Positions 1 to 12,600 of a DNA stretch of 64,000 bases are shown one piece after another (the stretch's first letter is position 1; each line of letters starts with the position of its first letter). This DNA comes from Romanomermis culicivorax (taxonomy: Eukaryota; Nematoda; Enoplea; Mermithida; Mermithidae). The position numbers and the translations under genes were made by a program. The notes beneath the pieces were generated by a model. That model was given only the letters and a program-made list of their open reading frames with translations. It did not search any database and was not told the DNA's origin. Location: positions 496,001 through 560,000 of the forward strand of contig CAWUHX010000095.1 of assembly GCA_963922205.1 (NCBI GenBank), given 5' to 3'.

Positions 1-1
1 A

Positions 2-97
2 CCAGGGAAGAAAAAGGTCGGCATCTTTGAAGATGAAAAGCAAAAAGTTTTGATTTCAAAAGCTTTAAAACAAGCTTTTAATGCCGTGCAAATATAA
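2..97 (+). CDS. 3' end of an unidentified plus-strand gene (partial)
   Basis: The window opens inside a plus-strand reading frame that runs to a TAA at 95-97. It encodes about 31 residues, with a lysine-rich start (PGKKKVGIFEDE) followed by an amphipathic helix-like tail (SKALKQAFNAVQI). An AATAAA lies at 192-197, about 95 bases past the stop, where a polyadenylation signal would be expected. Codon choice and charge pattern look like real coding sequence, but I do not recognise the family and the rest lies outside the window. The gene converges on the fukutin-like gene; their stop codons are only about 83 bases apart, so the 3' UTRs probably overlap. Confidence 0.45.
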   Translation, partial: PGKKKVGIFEDEKQKVLISKALKQAFNAVQI

Positions 98-180
98 ATT
101 TATATCTCTCGAGAAACCTGACATTTTCTACCAAAATATGGACATTTTTAATCTTCTGGGTTTGTCGGACACTCTTCATT

Positions 181-995
181 TCAGTATTCAAAATAAATAT
201 GTTCACTGTAAGGGTATCGGCAGTATTGATAAAATCTGAGTTTTTTACCCAACAAACTTCCAGAATGCAACAAGATCGTCATATCAATAGTCCGTAACTT
301 ATCCCGCAAATATGCCATATCATCAACGACGCTCGCATTGATAACACTTATTCCAATATTAAATTTAGTTTTGTATAACTGTTCTGTTCTATGTGCTAAA
401 TCTCGCCGGCATTCGATGAACCGGGAGGCTTTGAGATCTTTAATAATTTGGTGACTAGGTTCTGGTACGAGTAACTCGAACGATTCGTTAAGAAAAGTTG
501 CGCTTTTGCGAGAAAAATCGTGCGGCCTGAATCAAAAACAAAATTGTAATTTTTGGGACATAAAATATTGAGCCTCGTTATACTAATTATTACGTGAGAA
601 TAGCCAAGGCCGATAAATTTAGCTCGTTAATGCTTTGCATATACCAATAATCCTGGTGTATTTTGATCGGCGAAATTAAGATCCGAATATATGGTGTATC
701 AATAATTATATTACGCACAACAACTCTTATCGTCGTTTTATCAATTTTTCGGAGCTAAAAATCACATCGAAGTTGGAAGGAAACTAAAATGGTCTCAAGA
801 ACATACTTTTCGATGTAGAAAATCGAAATTCTCTTCCCAGTAACCGAAAATTAAATAATTAATGTCAAGACCCGAGTCGACTACAGCACCGAGATTTTGG
901 AGGTCGACCACTTCGATGTCCGAAGCGCTAAACTGAGCCAACAATGCAGTATTCATAACAATCAAAGTCGAAGCATTCTTGTCGCAAATGTTATT
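181..995 (-). CDS. FKTN: Fukutin-like protein, three 3' exons (5' part not found)
   Basis: Three exons join in phase: 807-995 (acceptor ttttgttcag, donor GTATGT), 594-652 (donor GTAATA) and 181-526, ending in TGA at 181-183. The peptide aligns colinearly with the middle of animal fukutin, a Golgi/ER ribitol-phosphate transferase of alpha-dystroglycan glycosylation. Shared landmarks are a hydrophobic YLIF strand, FELLVPEPSH, the SRFIEC block, and SGSLLG followed by FYQYCRYPYS, which matches the family GTCLGWYRQC-PYS region. The reading frame stops about eight residues later, before the DxD metal-binding motif and the rest of the LicD-like catalytic domain, so the product as read would lack the active site. 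N-terminal exons with the expected transmembrane anchor were not identified upstream. It could be a truncated paralogue, a pseudogene, or a gene with a missed final exon. Confidence 0.62.
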
Positions 996-1466
996 CTGAA
1001 CAAAAAAAACCATTGTACGTTTTTAGTCAACTGTAAGAACCTTAATGATACATAATATTTGAAAGTGCTCTATTTTCTGAAAATAGATGGGAAAATCGGT
1101 TTCTGACAAGAATCCGGATGCAGTATTCATAAAGTTACCGACAGTTAGGTAGGTAAGAAAAATTCTGGCTACTTTGGGTAGTTTTTCACCACTACCTAGG
1201 AAAAAGTCCTTGCTCATAAAAGAAGGTCGAAATGAATTAGAAACCCACCTGTAGCCAGGATAAATAGATATGAAACAGAAGACGATTATCGATTTTCATT
1301 GAATGCGACTGGGAAACATACCAAAAAAGAGGCAAAAAGGTTTTTAAAATCATCTGTGATGCCAGAAATATTGCACAAAAACACATCATGTGAGTGGAAT
1401 AGTGGAATAGCTCCAGTTGAGCTGTAGCTCGACTCATACACACAAAACATATCGCGAAAGTTCAGC

Positions 1467-2613
1467 TGGGTCAGGTTGCAATATTCGGGTTTAAGTCTAA
1501 GCTCGCGATTATCTTCAGCAAAATAATCGCGAGTTCGCGATCAGAGGTTGCAATAATCTCGGGATGATTTCGACGTCGCGATTATCTCGGGCTCGAGATA
1601 ATCACGAGCTCGGATTTACGTCCGAGCTCGAGCGGTGCGGTTGCAATAAATTTTCAAGTCTAATTCGGATCGCGACGTCGCTTTCAGTTGTACACAAAAG
1701 TTAATCGTCATGGGTAGTAGGTTTAAGTCCGAGAAAAATGCTATTTCTACATGATTTGGAATGAACTAGTGTTTTGGACTAATCTTCGGATAAATTGCAA
1801 GGTACACGTGCAATTGCGTTCATGAAATGCAGGTTTCTACACTAATGAGAATCGGGCGCTAAAGTTTCCTAGCTGACCTGCCTAATTTGAGCTTTCTCTT
1901 AATTCTCAGTTTCCTAAGCTTTAACGATTCCAGATGATGCTAAACCATGATTACAGACAACCGAAATCAAGCTCTTGTAAATAGTCTGTTTTTTACATAA
2001 TGCTTCTAAATGGAAAAATCGACCTTTCCACAACAAAAATTGTCAAAGCAAGTTGAGCTGGCTGGAAGATTTGCAGCTCTATGATATGTCGTTTAACAGA
2101 AAATTACCAAAATATAAAATAGTCTATTCAATCCAGTTAAATTTTCTAGAAGTATTAAAAGAAAAGCGAGAAGAAAACCAGACTATAGTTATTGCAAATA
2201 TGAATTTATAGAATCGTTTTTATTACAAATTTGCTTTACAAATTCGTCTCCGAATTTGTTGATTCCGTCTTCGATTTTCAACTACAAATTTCATTCCTTA
2301 ATTTTTTAGTTTCTTAGTTAATCTTAATTTTCGCTACTCATTTTAATTTATTTCTATTTTTTAATGTTTTTCAATTTTTCCATCTTTTCCGCAAAACATG
2401 TTGCATCCGTCACATTAAATGGCAATGTTTTCTCAGGAAGGTCAAGATAATTGCGAGCTGGGACTTAAAACTGAGCATCAGTTAATAGCGAGTTCGTGTT
2501 TTTTATTGCAACTCGAAAGATGAAACCGAGGTCGCGATTAGGTAATGCTGAGTATTAACGACTTAATACTGAGCTCGCGATGATCCTCAGCATTAGTTAT
2601 TTCAACCGGCCCC
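1467..2613. mobile_element. Possible terminal-inverted-repeat DNA element (non-autonomous)
   Basis: The left end reads GGGTCAGGTTGCAATA and the right end, reverse-complemented, reads GGGGCCGGTTGAAATA. Inside each end are motifs of the CTCGCGAT / ATCGCGAG type in mirrored order. No transposase frame is visible and no clear target-site duplication was found, so family and borders are uncertain. Confidence 0.35.
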
Positions 2614-3035
2614 TGCAAAATATGTATAACATATAGAGTAAAACTACAGCTTATGCTGCAGCTCAGCTGGAGCTTAAGTCCCCCTGATGGAAACGGCTAA
2701 AAATCTGCCCTTCTCAACACATTGCATGACTTCGGTTATAAATTCAGTATGTTTGTCATTTATTAACTTTTATTACTGTGCGAATTTTGTGCGAAATCCT
2801 ACAATTTACAATGTTCTCAGGGGAAAGTAGCAATTTACAAAATGCAATCTAAAAATATCCTACATCTATTTTTGGGGAAGCAGGATTTGACTATTTTGAG
2901 GAATAGGGGCTTTCGAGAAAAAGCTTTGAAGCATTCATCGGGGAAAGAGAAATTTTGGGGAAACAGGACCTTCGGGGAACGGGGATTCACCCAAATAAAT
3001 GGTCAGCATGAATGCCGAAAAGCAGACTGTGATAG

Positions 3036-3214
3036 GGCGCCAATGTGAAATGGGCGGCAAAGTGAGACAGGCGCCAAAGTGAGACGGGCGCCAAGTTAAG
3101 ACATTCAAGAAAAGTCATTACTAAACAGTGGGCGCCAAAGTGAGACAGGCGCCAAAATAAGACATCAGTCTCACTTTGGCGCCTACAACGTTGGACGCCA
3201 AAGTGAGACTGTAC
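3036..3214. repeat. Minisatellite with direct and inverted GGCGCCAAAGTGAGAC units
   Basis: About seven copies of a GGCGCCAAAGTGAGAC-like unit occur, most direct and one inverted (TCTCACTTTGGCGCC near 3169-3183). Variants read GTTAAGAC or ATAAGAC. A related pair of degenerate units (GACGCCGAGTTGGGAT, GACGCCAAGTTAGGAC) lies near 3836-3868. Confidence 0.6.
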
Positions 3215-4139
3215 CATCTCTCTATACAGATTTTTTCCTACCTGTAGGTAGAAAATCCTATCTGTGAGTAGTTTTAACCCGCTTTTAAAAATACAACCTC
3301 CGATTAAAAGAAGTTCAATTCAGACAATAAATTACTATACCTCCTTGCTCGCTTTCTTCAGCGACAAAAATACGACCAGATCTTTCGGCGAAAATAAATT
3401 GAATTGCACAAAATATAACAAAAGTATGAAGATGGAAGCGAATAGAATTAATTTCCGACGCATGATGATTGCAAACTACGATCGTGTTAAAAACCGAAGT
3501 GCCAAAGTATTGGCGTAATTAAATAAAAGCACCATATCTTTCAACTAGAACCTAGAAACGATGAGAGTTATGAAGAGCAGCAGTTGTAGTTGAAGGTTGT
3601 CAAGGATTTCCAACGTATGAAATCAAGTAGTGCATATAACACAATCATGATGCAATGTTAGACAGAAAATATTCGCAATGAAAGAGTTCTTCAATTGCCT
3701 TCAATTTCTTCGATTTCGCGTATTGACCAGCATATGAATGCCGAATGGACTTCCAACTCTATTTTGTTGACATCTTCCGTTATTCATCATTTATGATACA
3801 ACTATATAAATCAACTACATAATTACGCTAACTTAGACGCCGAGTTGGGATGGACGCCAAGTTAGGACATAAAATGGACAGGAAAAGTTCGGTCACATCG
3901 ATCCTTTTTGCGAAATTTCTTTACGAAAATTTATTATTACCAATCCGAAGAATAATAAAATGAAGCCCGGCGCGAAGCGCTGGGAAATCAAAATAAAAAA
4001 TTTTCTGATTTTAGAGCATGCAGGACACTTACTTTAAATTTAAAATTTAATGAAAGTAACCATAATTCTCTAACAAATTAATATATAAATCAAAATTTTT
4101 AGGGGCCAAAATGGCACTTAGACTAAAAATTTCAGCGTT

Positions 4140-4945
4140 ATATCCCGAGTGACCGACCGTTGCATTTGGCCGACCATGCCGGGTGACCGACTTCAATGAG
4201 AAAAAATTTGTAAGATGATATGTATAAAAAACACTTCATATAAATAAAACCGTTACTAAAAATAAATTTCAATGCATTTCGTAGAAGTAAAAAAAAATAT
4301 ATTTTTGGGGTCAGTGATAATTTAGTGAACTTTGGTGCCTGTTGGTAATGGTTTCCAACTTTAATAGTGAAAATTCAACAGTTTCTAGCTCAGGAGGCTC
4401 ACTTGTTATGATCGGACGTGTTCCAGAGATCTCGTCAACTATGGTGCTTAGAATTGTTAGAAAATAACTCTTAAAATTTGCTTCTAAATTTATCAAGCGC
4501 AGAAGAGCATAAAAATTCACCAAGTTAATCTTCGTTTTCTTAATTCACTGAATTGGCAGAAAGCTGGATACTCGTAAAACAATAAAAAACCTCCTAAATA
4601 TGACTCCTAGTGGATACTATTAATTGGCAATGAAAAAACTTTCTATTTTTTCTTAATCGAGTCAAAAAACATTTCTTTTTAGCAAAAAACGATTAGCCAA
4701 CATGGTTTCAAAATACATCTATAAATATAAATATATTGTGAAATCTTGAAAATAAGATGTGCCCATTTGCACAACAAAGAAATAAAAAATTGTGTGACAC
4801 GGCCTAAATAAATACGTTAATATTAAGAATAATGTACAAGTCTAAAAATCCGCTAAATGGCATGGTCGGCAAGTCGGCCACATGGCGTGGTCAACCAGCC
4901 GGCCACATGGCATAGTCGGCCAGACGGCACGGTCGGCCATTCGCG
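4140..4945. repeat. Scattered TCGGCC-rich degenerate repeats
   Basis: Degenerate units built on CGACC/GGTCGGCCA recur at 4150-4195 and, more densely, at 4855-4942 (alternating GGCATGGTCGGC and AGTCGGCCACATGGC). Plain AT-rich sequence lies between. No open frame or transposon end is evident. Confidence 0.35.
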
Positions 4946-6679
4946 ACAAAATCAATTTTAGATGCTATTTCCAAATTTTTAGGGGCCCAGTCCCCTAAAA
5001 TGACTAAAAAGCCACGCCATCGTCAGTCAAATTTTTCTGTTGTATTGTATTGCTCAACGTGAAGTGGTAGTTCATTTTAGTACGTACTGGTCAGCAATAT
5101 CTTGAAAGGAACACCGATTCAGTTCAGTCGGCAATTATTACACATACAATTTTCCAAAATGTATTTTTGTAAGAGAAACTTGGCGTCGGTCTAGGAAAAT
5201 GAAAAGTTGAACAAAAAAAAACAAGTATCACGATAATGTGGATTGAATATGCTTTCAATGAATCCAATATAAAACTTGCTTATAGCAGAAAAATTGAAAA
5301 ATCGAATTAAATCAAATTGTGTTTTTAAAGCGTCTTTATGCCACTGATGTTTTTAAATCGCCAAATTGTTTTAATTCGATCCTGTAAGATTACTACGAGA
5401 CTTCCAAAAAAACAAGTGAGAACCTTTGACGAACTGGCTTTTGGCACAAACAGGCCAATTGGTGGATGAAGACGACTAAAATTAGCAGTAATCGATATCC
5501 CTTCAACAATTATCAATGATTAACTTTCCAGCACAGGAATTCCGCCATATATCCAAGCTTAAAAAAATTTATAGTACGTTCAAAACGTTTTCGATCATGG
5601 CCCAGACCAACCAACCAGACCAGAAAGTCTCTAAAATAAACATACAATAAATTTTCTCACCGTTCATTCGACCGCACGCATAATCATACCCGTATAAAAT
5701 ATTTCCCGTAAAGCGCCGAATAAGTTCAGCGACGTTGACAGTAATCTTTGAAAAACTTTCGTCGTCGCTGGATGCGAGTCAGTTTCACCCCGAATAAATA
5801 AGAATTATAGCACATGAAAAATATTATGCAAGGAAAAAACCGACGAAACCAGTCCAATCGAAACCGGAATAGCTTACCAAAAAAAACAATTGTTCATGTA
5901 TGATAGGTCGGAAAAAATTGTTAAATGTGGTAATTTTAATCAACTTCGATAGAAAATGATGCCTTTTTCGAGTAACTACAAAGTACAAACTGCAACCACA
6001 AAAATTTTGCTGCCATTTAGCGCTGACTAGCCACATGAAATAAATTACCCAAATATATTCCAAGAGACATGGTGGGTAAATCGGACAAATAACGCCCAAA
6101 TTTCAGGAAAAAACGGCACAAGCGCAAGTAAGATTCATTTATGCCGCTAAGAACTCATATAAAAATACGAAAGCAGTGCAAAAAATCGAAAATTCTACAT
6201 TCACAAATTTATGGACCTAATTCGTGTCATTCGTGACAAGATTATCAAATACATTTACGAGAATAGCGAAACCACACCTATTCATTGTTGTCCAGGTATT
6301 ACATACTTTTCACGATATTTTCGACATGGGAAGGGATAATTATCTATGATCAACGCAATAAAAATTGACCATGTACGAATATGATCAATTTTCTTAGAAT
6401 CTAAAATCAAAATTTGACGTTATTTATAATTTACTTCGCTTAAGTTCAAGCCCCATTCATACGGATCGAAATTTATAATTTGCCTTTCACACATATCATT
6501 CCACAGAAAATTGATATACATGTAACTTTAAAGCCAATAAATAACATCTCTACGGCTAGGATAAATAATCTAGCAACGCCTACCCGGCTAAATTAGGCTA
6601 AAAATCAGACAAATCACAGCGATTGATGAGATAGAGAACCGCTTCATTTTGACCACGTAAATTACGGCGAAAATTCTAT

Positions 6680-9600
6680 TCAAATATTACAAGAAACTGC
6701 TTTTGGGTCGCAATTGTCATAAAGCCTAAGATTCGTGTTATCCAAGTCGCCGTGAATGCTGGTCGTATCATCGTTGTCTTGAGAGTCTTGCGATGGACCG
6801 GAATCTTTGACGCAAGCGCATCGCGATTGACTATTGCCGGGAGTAAATAATTTCCGTGGAAGGCCAGCCCAATCGCGGTTAATGCCACCGCTTAAGTAAG
6901 CAGAAATATAAAAACCTAACAGAGATGTAACAAATACTGAAACTCGATCTTAAATAACATTCTAGAACGTTTAGGCCCGGTAGCTTCGGCTTCGGCATAA
7001 AGTTATTTCTAGCCTAGGACAGTTCGGCGCAATAGGCAGAAAACACTACAAAATAATTTTCTTGCTATTTCAACAAGTCTGATCAACATAGAAGTCAAAC
7101 ATGACATCGGCAATTGGTCATCGTAAGCCATTTTGATTTTGAGATGATCGTTATCATTCTTTATTTTGAAAATTGAATAGTGAATATGTTTCCGAATCTT
7201 GCACTACAGTGATACAAAAAGCATGTATTTGATTGAAAGCATTGATATTTATGATTTTTAGGAAAGATCGTTGTGTGAAATTAAACTTCTCTCATGTTTC
7301 TACAATAATCTTCAAAGAATTGCAATATAATGAGTGAAACGTGAATGCAAACAAGGCCTCAACTTATCATTATTCGCTTACTGAAGTAGAATACGGCATC
7401 AGAAGTTCTGATCAGAATACAGGCTCACTCAAATATTTGTTTTTCACGCGCTCATTTTTCCATTCATTTGTTCTGGATTTTCGTGATAATTCCTTTTGTT
7501 CGACCATATTTTACTCCATTTATTTTGTTAGTTATCAACAGTAATTTCGTCATTTCTTTAACCTTTTGGCTTAAGTTTTATTTTTGTTAAACTGCCTATG
7601 TCTTTTAGTTTTGAATGCGTAACCGTTTTTATCTTATGTATATTCCGCCGAAATCGTTTAAAAAGTACTTTTATCACAGATTAAGGTTACTTGAGTAAGC
7701 TCACAAATTATCAGCCTGCATGACTCCAAGTTATTCATTGTACACAATTGAAAGCTTATGCTGCTCTGATTGAGTTAAATAAATCATGAAATATGAGCTG
7801 ATAACGCTCAACTTCTATGCCCCAAACGGCCTCGCAACAAAACGGCTGCGCCGGAACGGTCTTGCGCAAAAACGGCCCCCGCGCCAAAACGGCCTTGAAG
7901 ATATTAGATAGAAATGATGAAAAACAACAAGAAAATGTGAACTTACTAGAAAGCAACCCTCTGTAACTAATTAATTTTATGACTTCTTGAAGTAAAAACC
8001 ACTTGATAATACATGGCCTATCATCACATTCTCCATAGGGGATGGCATATTTAGAAAATGAATCTATGAACAAATGTCCCACATGTTTACCCCCGAAGGC
8101 CACTCACAGGGTGATCTTTGACGATTTTGCGACCCGAGTAAATAGTTTTTCAGGCGAAAACGTAAGAGTAATACCATGCATCAAAAAGGTCCGTAATTTT
8201 GGTAGAGGTAAATGGGTAATTCTGACAGGGTAGTGCACATACATGCACATAGGAGCTTAGGGTGACCATAGATGCGCTCCTAGCCTGAAAAAATCGTTCA
8301 ACACTTCATCCTGAACTTTTTTTATAAATTTATGCATATTATGTATGATAAACAGGCTCTAAGAGCTCAATTTTTGTTTTCTTGCTACTCACTCCCACCC
8401 CTTCGATGAATAGGTTGAGGACTCACTTCTCTGGAAAATTCTTGCCGTGTACGTCTGTCCCATACCCATCTATGTTGTTGCCTGGATAATAACCCCTTGA
8501 CCCACTATGTTAGTCTATGTAATTCACAATAATATAGCTCGAGCGTGGTCACTGGTATGTCGTTTTCTCCTAAGAAGATACACGTGAAAATTTTACACTG
8601 TCTAAAATTCTTTGCTAGAAATTAAAAAAATATATATTTGATAAACAATATTTTTCCTGATAAAAATTAAACAATATGGAAAATTTTCAAAACTTTAACT
8701 CGTAAAAATAAAAAACTCGTAAATTGGATCTTTTTCAGAGATTTTTCAACTATGTATTCGAGGGGCTACTGTGTTGGAGGGCAGAATATTCTTAAGGGAG
8801 ACAGCGGCATGCTCATCATGCCACGCAGCCGTACATAGTTGACCAATTATTGACTATATTCAAGGATGTCAACCCTTGGTTGTGAATGACGGATGTGGAA
8901 AACACGAATAATGAGGTTAATGAAAGTGTATACACTCGTAAATTCTCCAATAGGTGAATTGATTTTCGCACAGTTTTTCTTATAATTAATACTCCAACAC
9001 CTTTAGAACGATAGTTGTTGGTTAATCGTTGGGACAGAAAGTTAATCTTTTTTAATTAGAAGATTTACGACTATATTTGTATTTGATATGATGCATATGG
9101 ACGAAGTATTTTTGATACATGAAATTTCGGATTTTACATTATGGTAGGCAGTGCAAATATGAAAAACAAAAAGTGCATGCATACATACATACCTCTTACT
9201 GCTACACCAAACTCTTCCACCTTTGCCTTGGGTCCATTCTGAATTGCACGGTGGGTATCTTTCGTAATCGGCTTTTTGGGACTGTTGCCAATTTTTAGCT
9301 GACTCGAATAATCTTTTGGCGTCCTCTAATTTAGGAGTTGGCCGACCCTGATCGTCATAATAAGTTCCAGAAAGAGTCCCTGAGGTATATGAACAGAAAA
9401 TAATGTTTAAAAAACATTAAAATATGTATCTGAGCTACGTACAGTCAAACACAGTAATCTACTGGGCCCGAATTTTCAACGGGCTCGGGCCGGGCCTATA
9501 GGCTATTGACTATTTATATATGATGAGTATGATTAGCCTGAAATCAAATACTATGGGCCGTATGCACGAACGCTGCTTAAGATAATCCAGTGTTAAAGAC

Positions 9601-12600
9601 GGCACTTTAAGCGGTATGCACGAACGTAAGTTGGTGCTAACACCGTGTTGAATTAACACGAGATTTTAATCCTACTCTCCCCCAGGATTAACGGTGAGTT
9701 AGCGCACATTACTTCTGAAATCTGGAATAGGTGGTTTTTTTCTTTTGTGTGATGGATGTTTTGGACATTTTTGAAGATATGGATGAAGAGGATATTGATG
9801 ATTATGTTCGAATCAGGATTTTTTCGGATCGTAAAAAGATACTCTGATACTGAATTTTGGATAAGATACAAACTGATCAAAAATAACGCTATTCAACTGA
9901 GAGCTTTACTAGAAGAAAATTTAAATTGTTATAAATGTGTTGTGCTATACAATTTTGCAAAAATGAATAACAATTTTGTTGATTAGGCTATTGAAGATCA
10001 AAATTATCAAGATCCGGTTCAAGAAAATGAAAATGATTATGTGCAAGGAGTAGCCAAAAAATGTGCTATTCTAGTTAATTACTTCAGCTAACGTGGAATT
10101 TGTATTCCTGCTTTAAATTTTTTTCACTTTTCATGGTTACCAAATTTAAGTGTCCAGTGTAAATACAAATGATCACTTTAATTCGCATTATTTTTGCATT
10201 ATTTTCAGAGTTGAATTGTGGCAGCACATTTAATCTACAGCATAGTTTCACTTGAAAACTCTGTGATACAGTACATCAAATTCAAATGTAAAACCATTAC
10301 CGCTTTGCCGTATAATTGCTCTTTGGAGATTTTTAACTTTTGGATTAGATTTGAACGCTTCCTAAATGGCATCCCATGCTGAATTTTTCGCATGTACCGA
10401 TTTCGAATCAGTTTTTTTATTTTCAAAAGTGTCGGCACGTTTGGAACTGCATTCCAATAAAAATTCGGTTTCTTCTACGTCAAAATTATGAATTCTTTCA
10501 CGATTTTTATCGGAATCGATTCATACAAGAAGAACAAAAGAATTAAGGAAGCAAATTTCACTCAAATGAATACGAAAGAAAGACTATTCTTTTGTTTATG
10601 TTGTTTTTTTGGCAAATCTATTCTTGCCCAAAGGTTAAATTTTGAAGTTTGACACGGCTTAAAATTTTAACACCGCGGCCGTTAATCTACGTTCGTGCAT
10701 GCCGCTTAAATTTAAGTCGTGTTAGCAATTTAACACGTGTTATCTAACACCGCTCAAGTCCTTAACACGTGTTAAAGTTAGCGGCGTTCGTGCATACGGC
10801 CCTATCACTATTAACTATTTATATAGTGAGTGTGAGTCGTTATAGGAGTAGTACCCCATGATCATTAGCTCACCAACTTCTATTATTTTCTCCTTGATTC
10901 AGTGAGATGGAAGCTAGAGCTAGTTTTCTATACTTACCGAATATTACTGCACTGTTCGTTGAGAATTTAGTCATCTTCCGACGTCCACGTCAGTCAGTGT
11001 GATTTCTTCGATAGATAACTTGTTAAAATCTTTGAATAACCAAAGTTAACAGATTTTTTCACCTGATATTTGTCAAATCAAATGTCTGACTTGAAAGAAT
11101 CATATTTTTTTGTGTTAGAGAAAGTGAGAGTCGACACAGAGGTTATTCGGTTAGTTGGCACATGGTTTGACTATGATTCCCCAAGAGTTTCGTTATATAC
11201 TATCCGACTTCACCTATATAATGTAGAAAATTATCAACTCACCAACCGCCTTATATTCTTTTTCGTAGAATTGAATCCATTCTTGAATGCCAAGTAGATC
11301 TTGTGATGCTAAGCCGTCGATATAATCAACTAATCCTTTTTCCGAAAAATCACCCGTTACGAATGCTCTGGTCGCATCTTTTCCTGAAAAATAAACGATA
11401 CAGATAAATTTAGAGATGTGCAAGGCATATGCATTGGCATCGCGAGGGGGAGGGAGTATTCCACTGGAAGAAGGTGAGAACAAAAAGTCATATAGTGCGT
11501 TAAGAAGGTTCAAATTCTCAGACTTTTCAGCGGGTCAAGTTCGCAGAACTTGGTGAAAGTTCACGGTTCGATAAAAATCGGACAGATTTCAATGTCAAAA
11601 AAGTGAAGAATCTAAATTTCATCGGTATTGTAATCAAGACATGATTTATTCATGCAACCAAAGGGGACAAAGTTACGAGATGATAGATCTTGTCAAGAAA
11701 CGGTTGAAATCATCATTTTTAGCACTATAACTTGATTTTTGATCGAATTATGAACGTTGAAAATTTTGGGAAAAGATGCAAGTGCATTTGCTTCCTACCT
11801 ATCCTTCCTAACGCAACTTCAACAAAGGCTTATTGGGTCTCAATCGGGATAGAATGGGCACCCGAATGAACCCGAATAAATTGCTTCTTCGACTTTGTTT
11901 CTAGACGTTCGAGCCCGAAGCCAAGTTTTGAAAATTTTTCGGATTTTATTTGAATCCATATGCGACTTTTAATGCATCTGTATTTCTCGAAATCGATTCA
12001 TCAAAAATAAAATTTATTTATCAATATTTGTAATTGCGTTATGGTAATTTAATTTCAAGAAGCAATAATTTAGTCAAGTTTGAATATTTTATGATATGAG
12101 AAGCATGGACGAAATAAAGATAACCCATATACAAGCAGTGTTTTCTCTGTACCAAATATTTAAGTTTCCGCTCAACTGTTTCCACATCTAAAATGTATCC
12201 TTCCTTTCCTGCAAAGGTTATACAATATTTCAAGTTCGAAAAATATTTAAATATGATTCCTAGTTTCCTTTTCATTAAAGTGTTGACATTATCGGCTTAG
12301 TTCTCCTTCACATGGTTTCTGTCCATGTTGCTGTTTTAGTGCCAAACTTGTAAATTTAGTGCCAAACTTGTAAAATTTTCAAAACCTAGGCATAAATAAA
12401 CTAGATAAAATAAATAAAGGATATGGCAAAATCTATACTGTTATTTTAGATCATATTCCATGGCTTTTAAAGTTCTACCATAACCCACGTATCACATGAA
12501 GCTACTTGTTCACTATGTTGACATTTTTGTCGAAGTTTTTCAGGAGTTAAAGTTTTGCTTACAGGAAACGGTAATTTTTCTGCACAATGATAATGGTAAA

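Larger units (their letters stand above)
996..6679. other. Gene-poor intergenic stretch with old repeats
   Basis: No gene could be supported here. Open frames are short and lack splice-consistent neighbours; the minus frames at 4311-4523 and 5325-5516 look mildly protein-like but match nothing I know. Some of the missing 5' exons of the fukutin-like gene may lie here. The stretch holds a possible inverted-repeat element (1467-2613), a GGCGCC-type minisatellite (3036-3214) and scattered TCGGCC-rich sequence (4140-4945). Confidence 0.5.

Noticed and set aside
1..85. Minus-strand continuation of fukutin (ALKACFKAF...FFF)
   Set aside because: The plus strand of the same bases reads as a cleaner C-terminus with a stop and poly(A) signal, so the minus reading is likely antisense.
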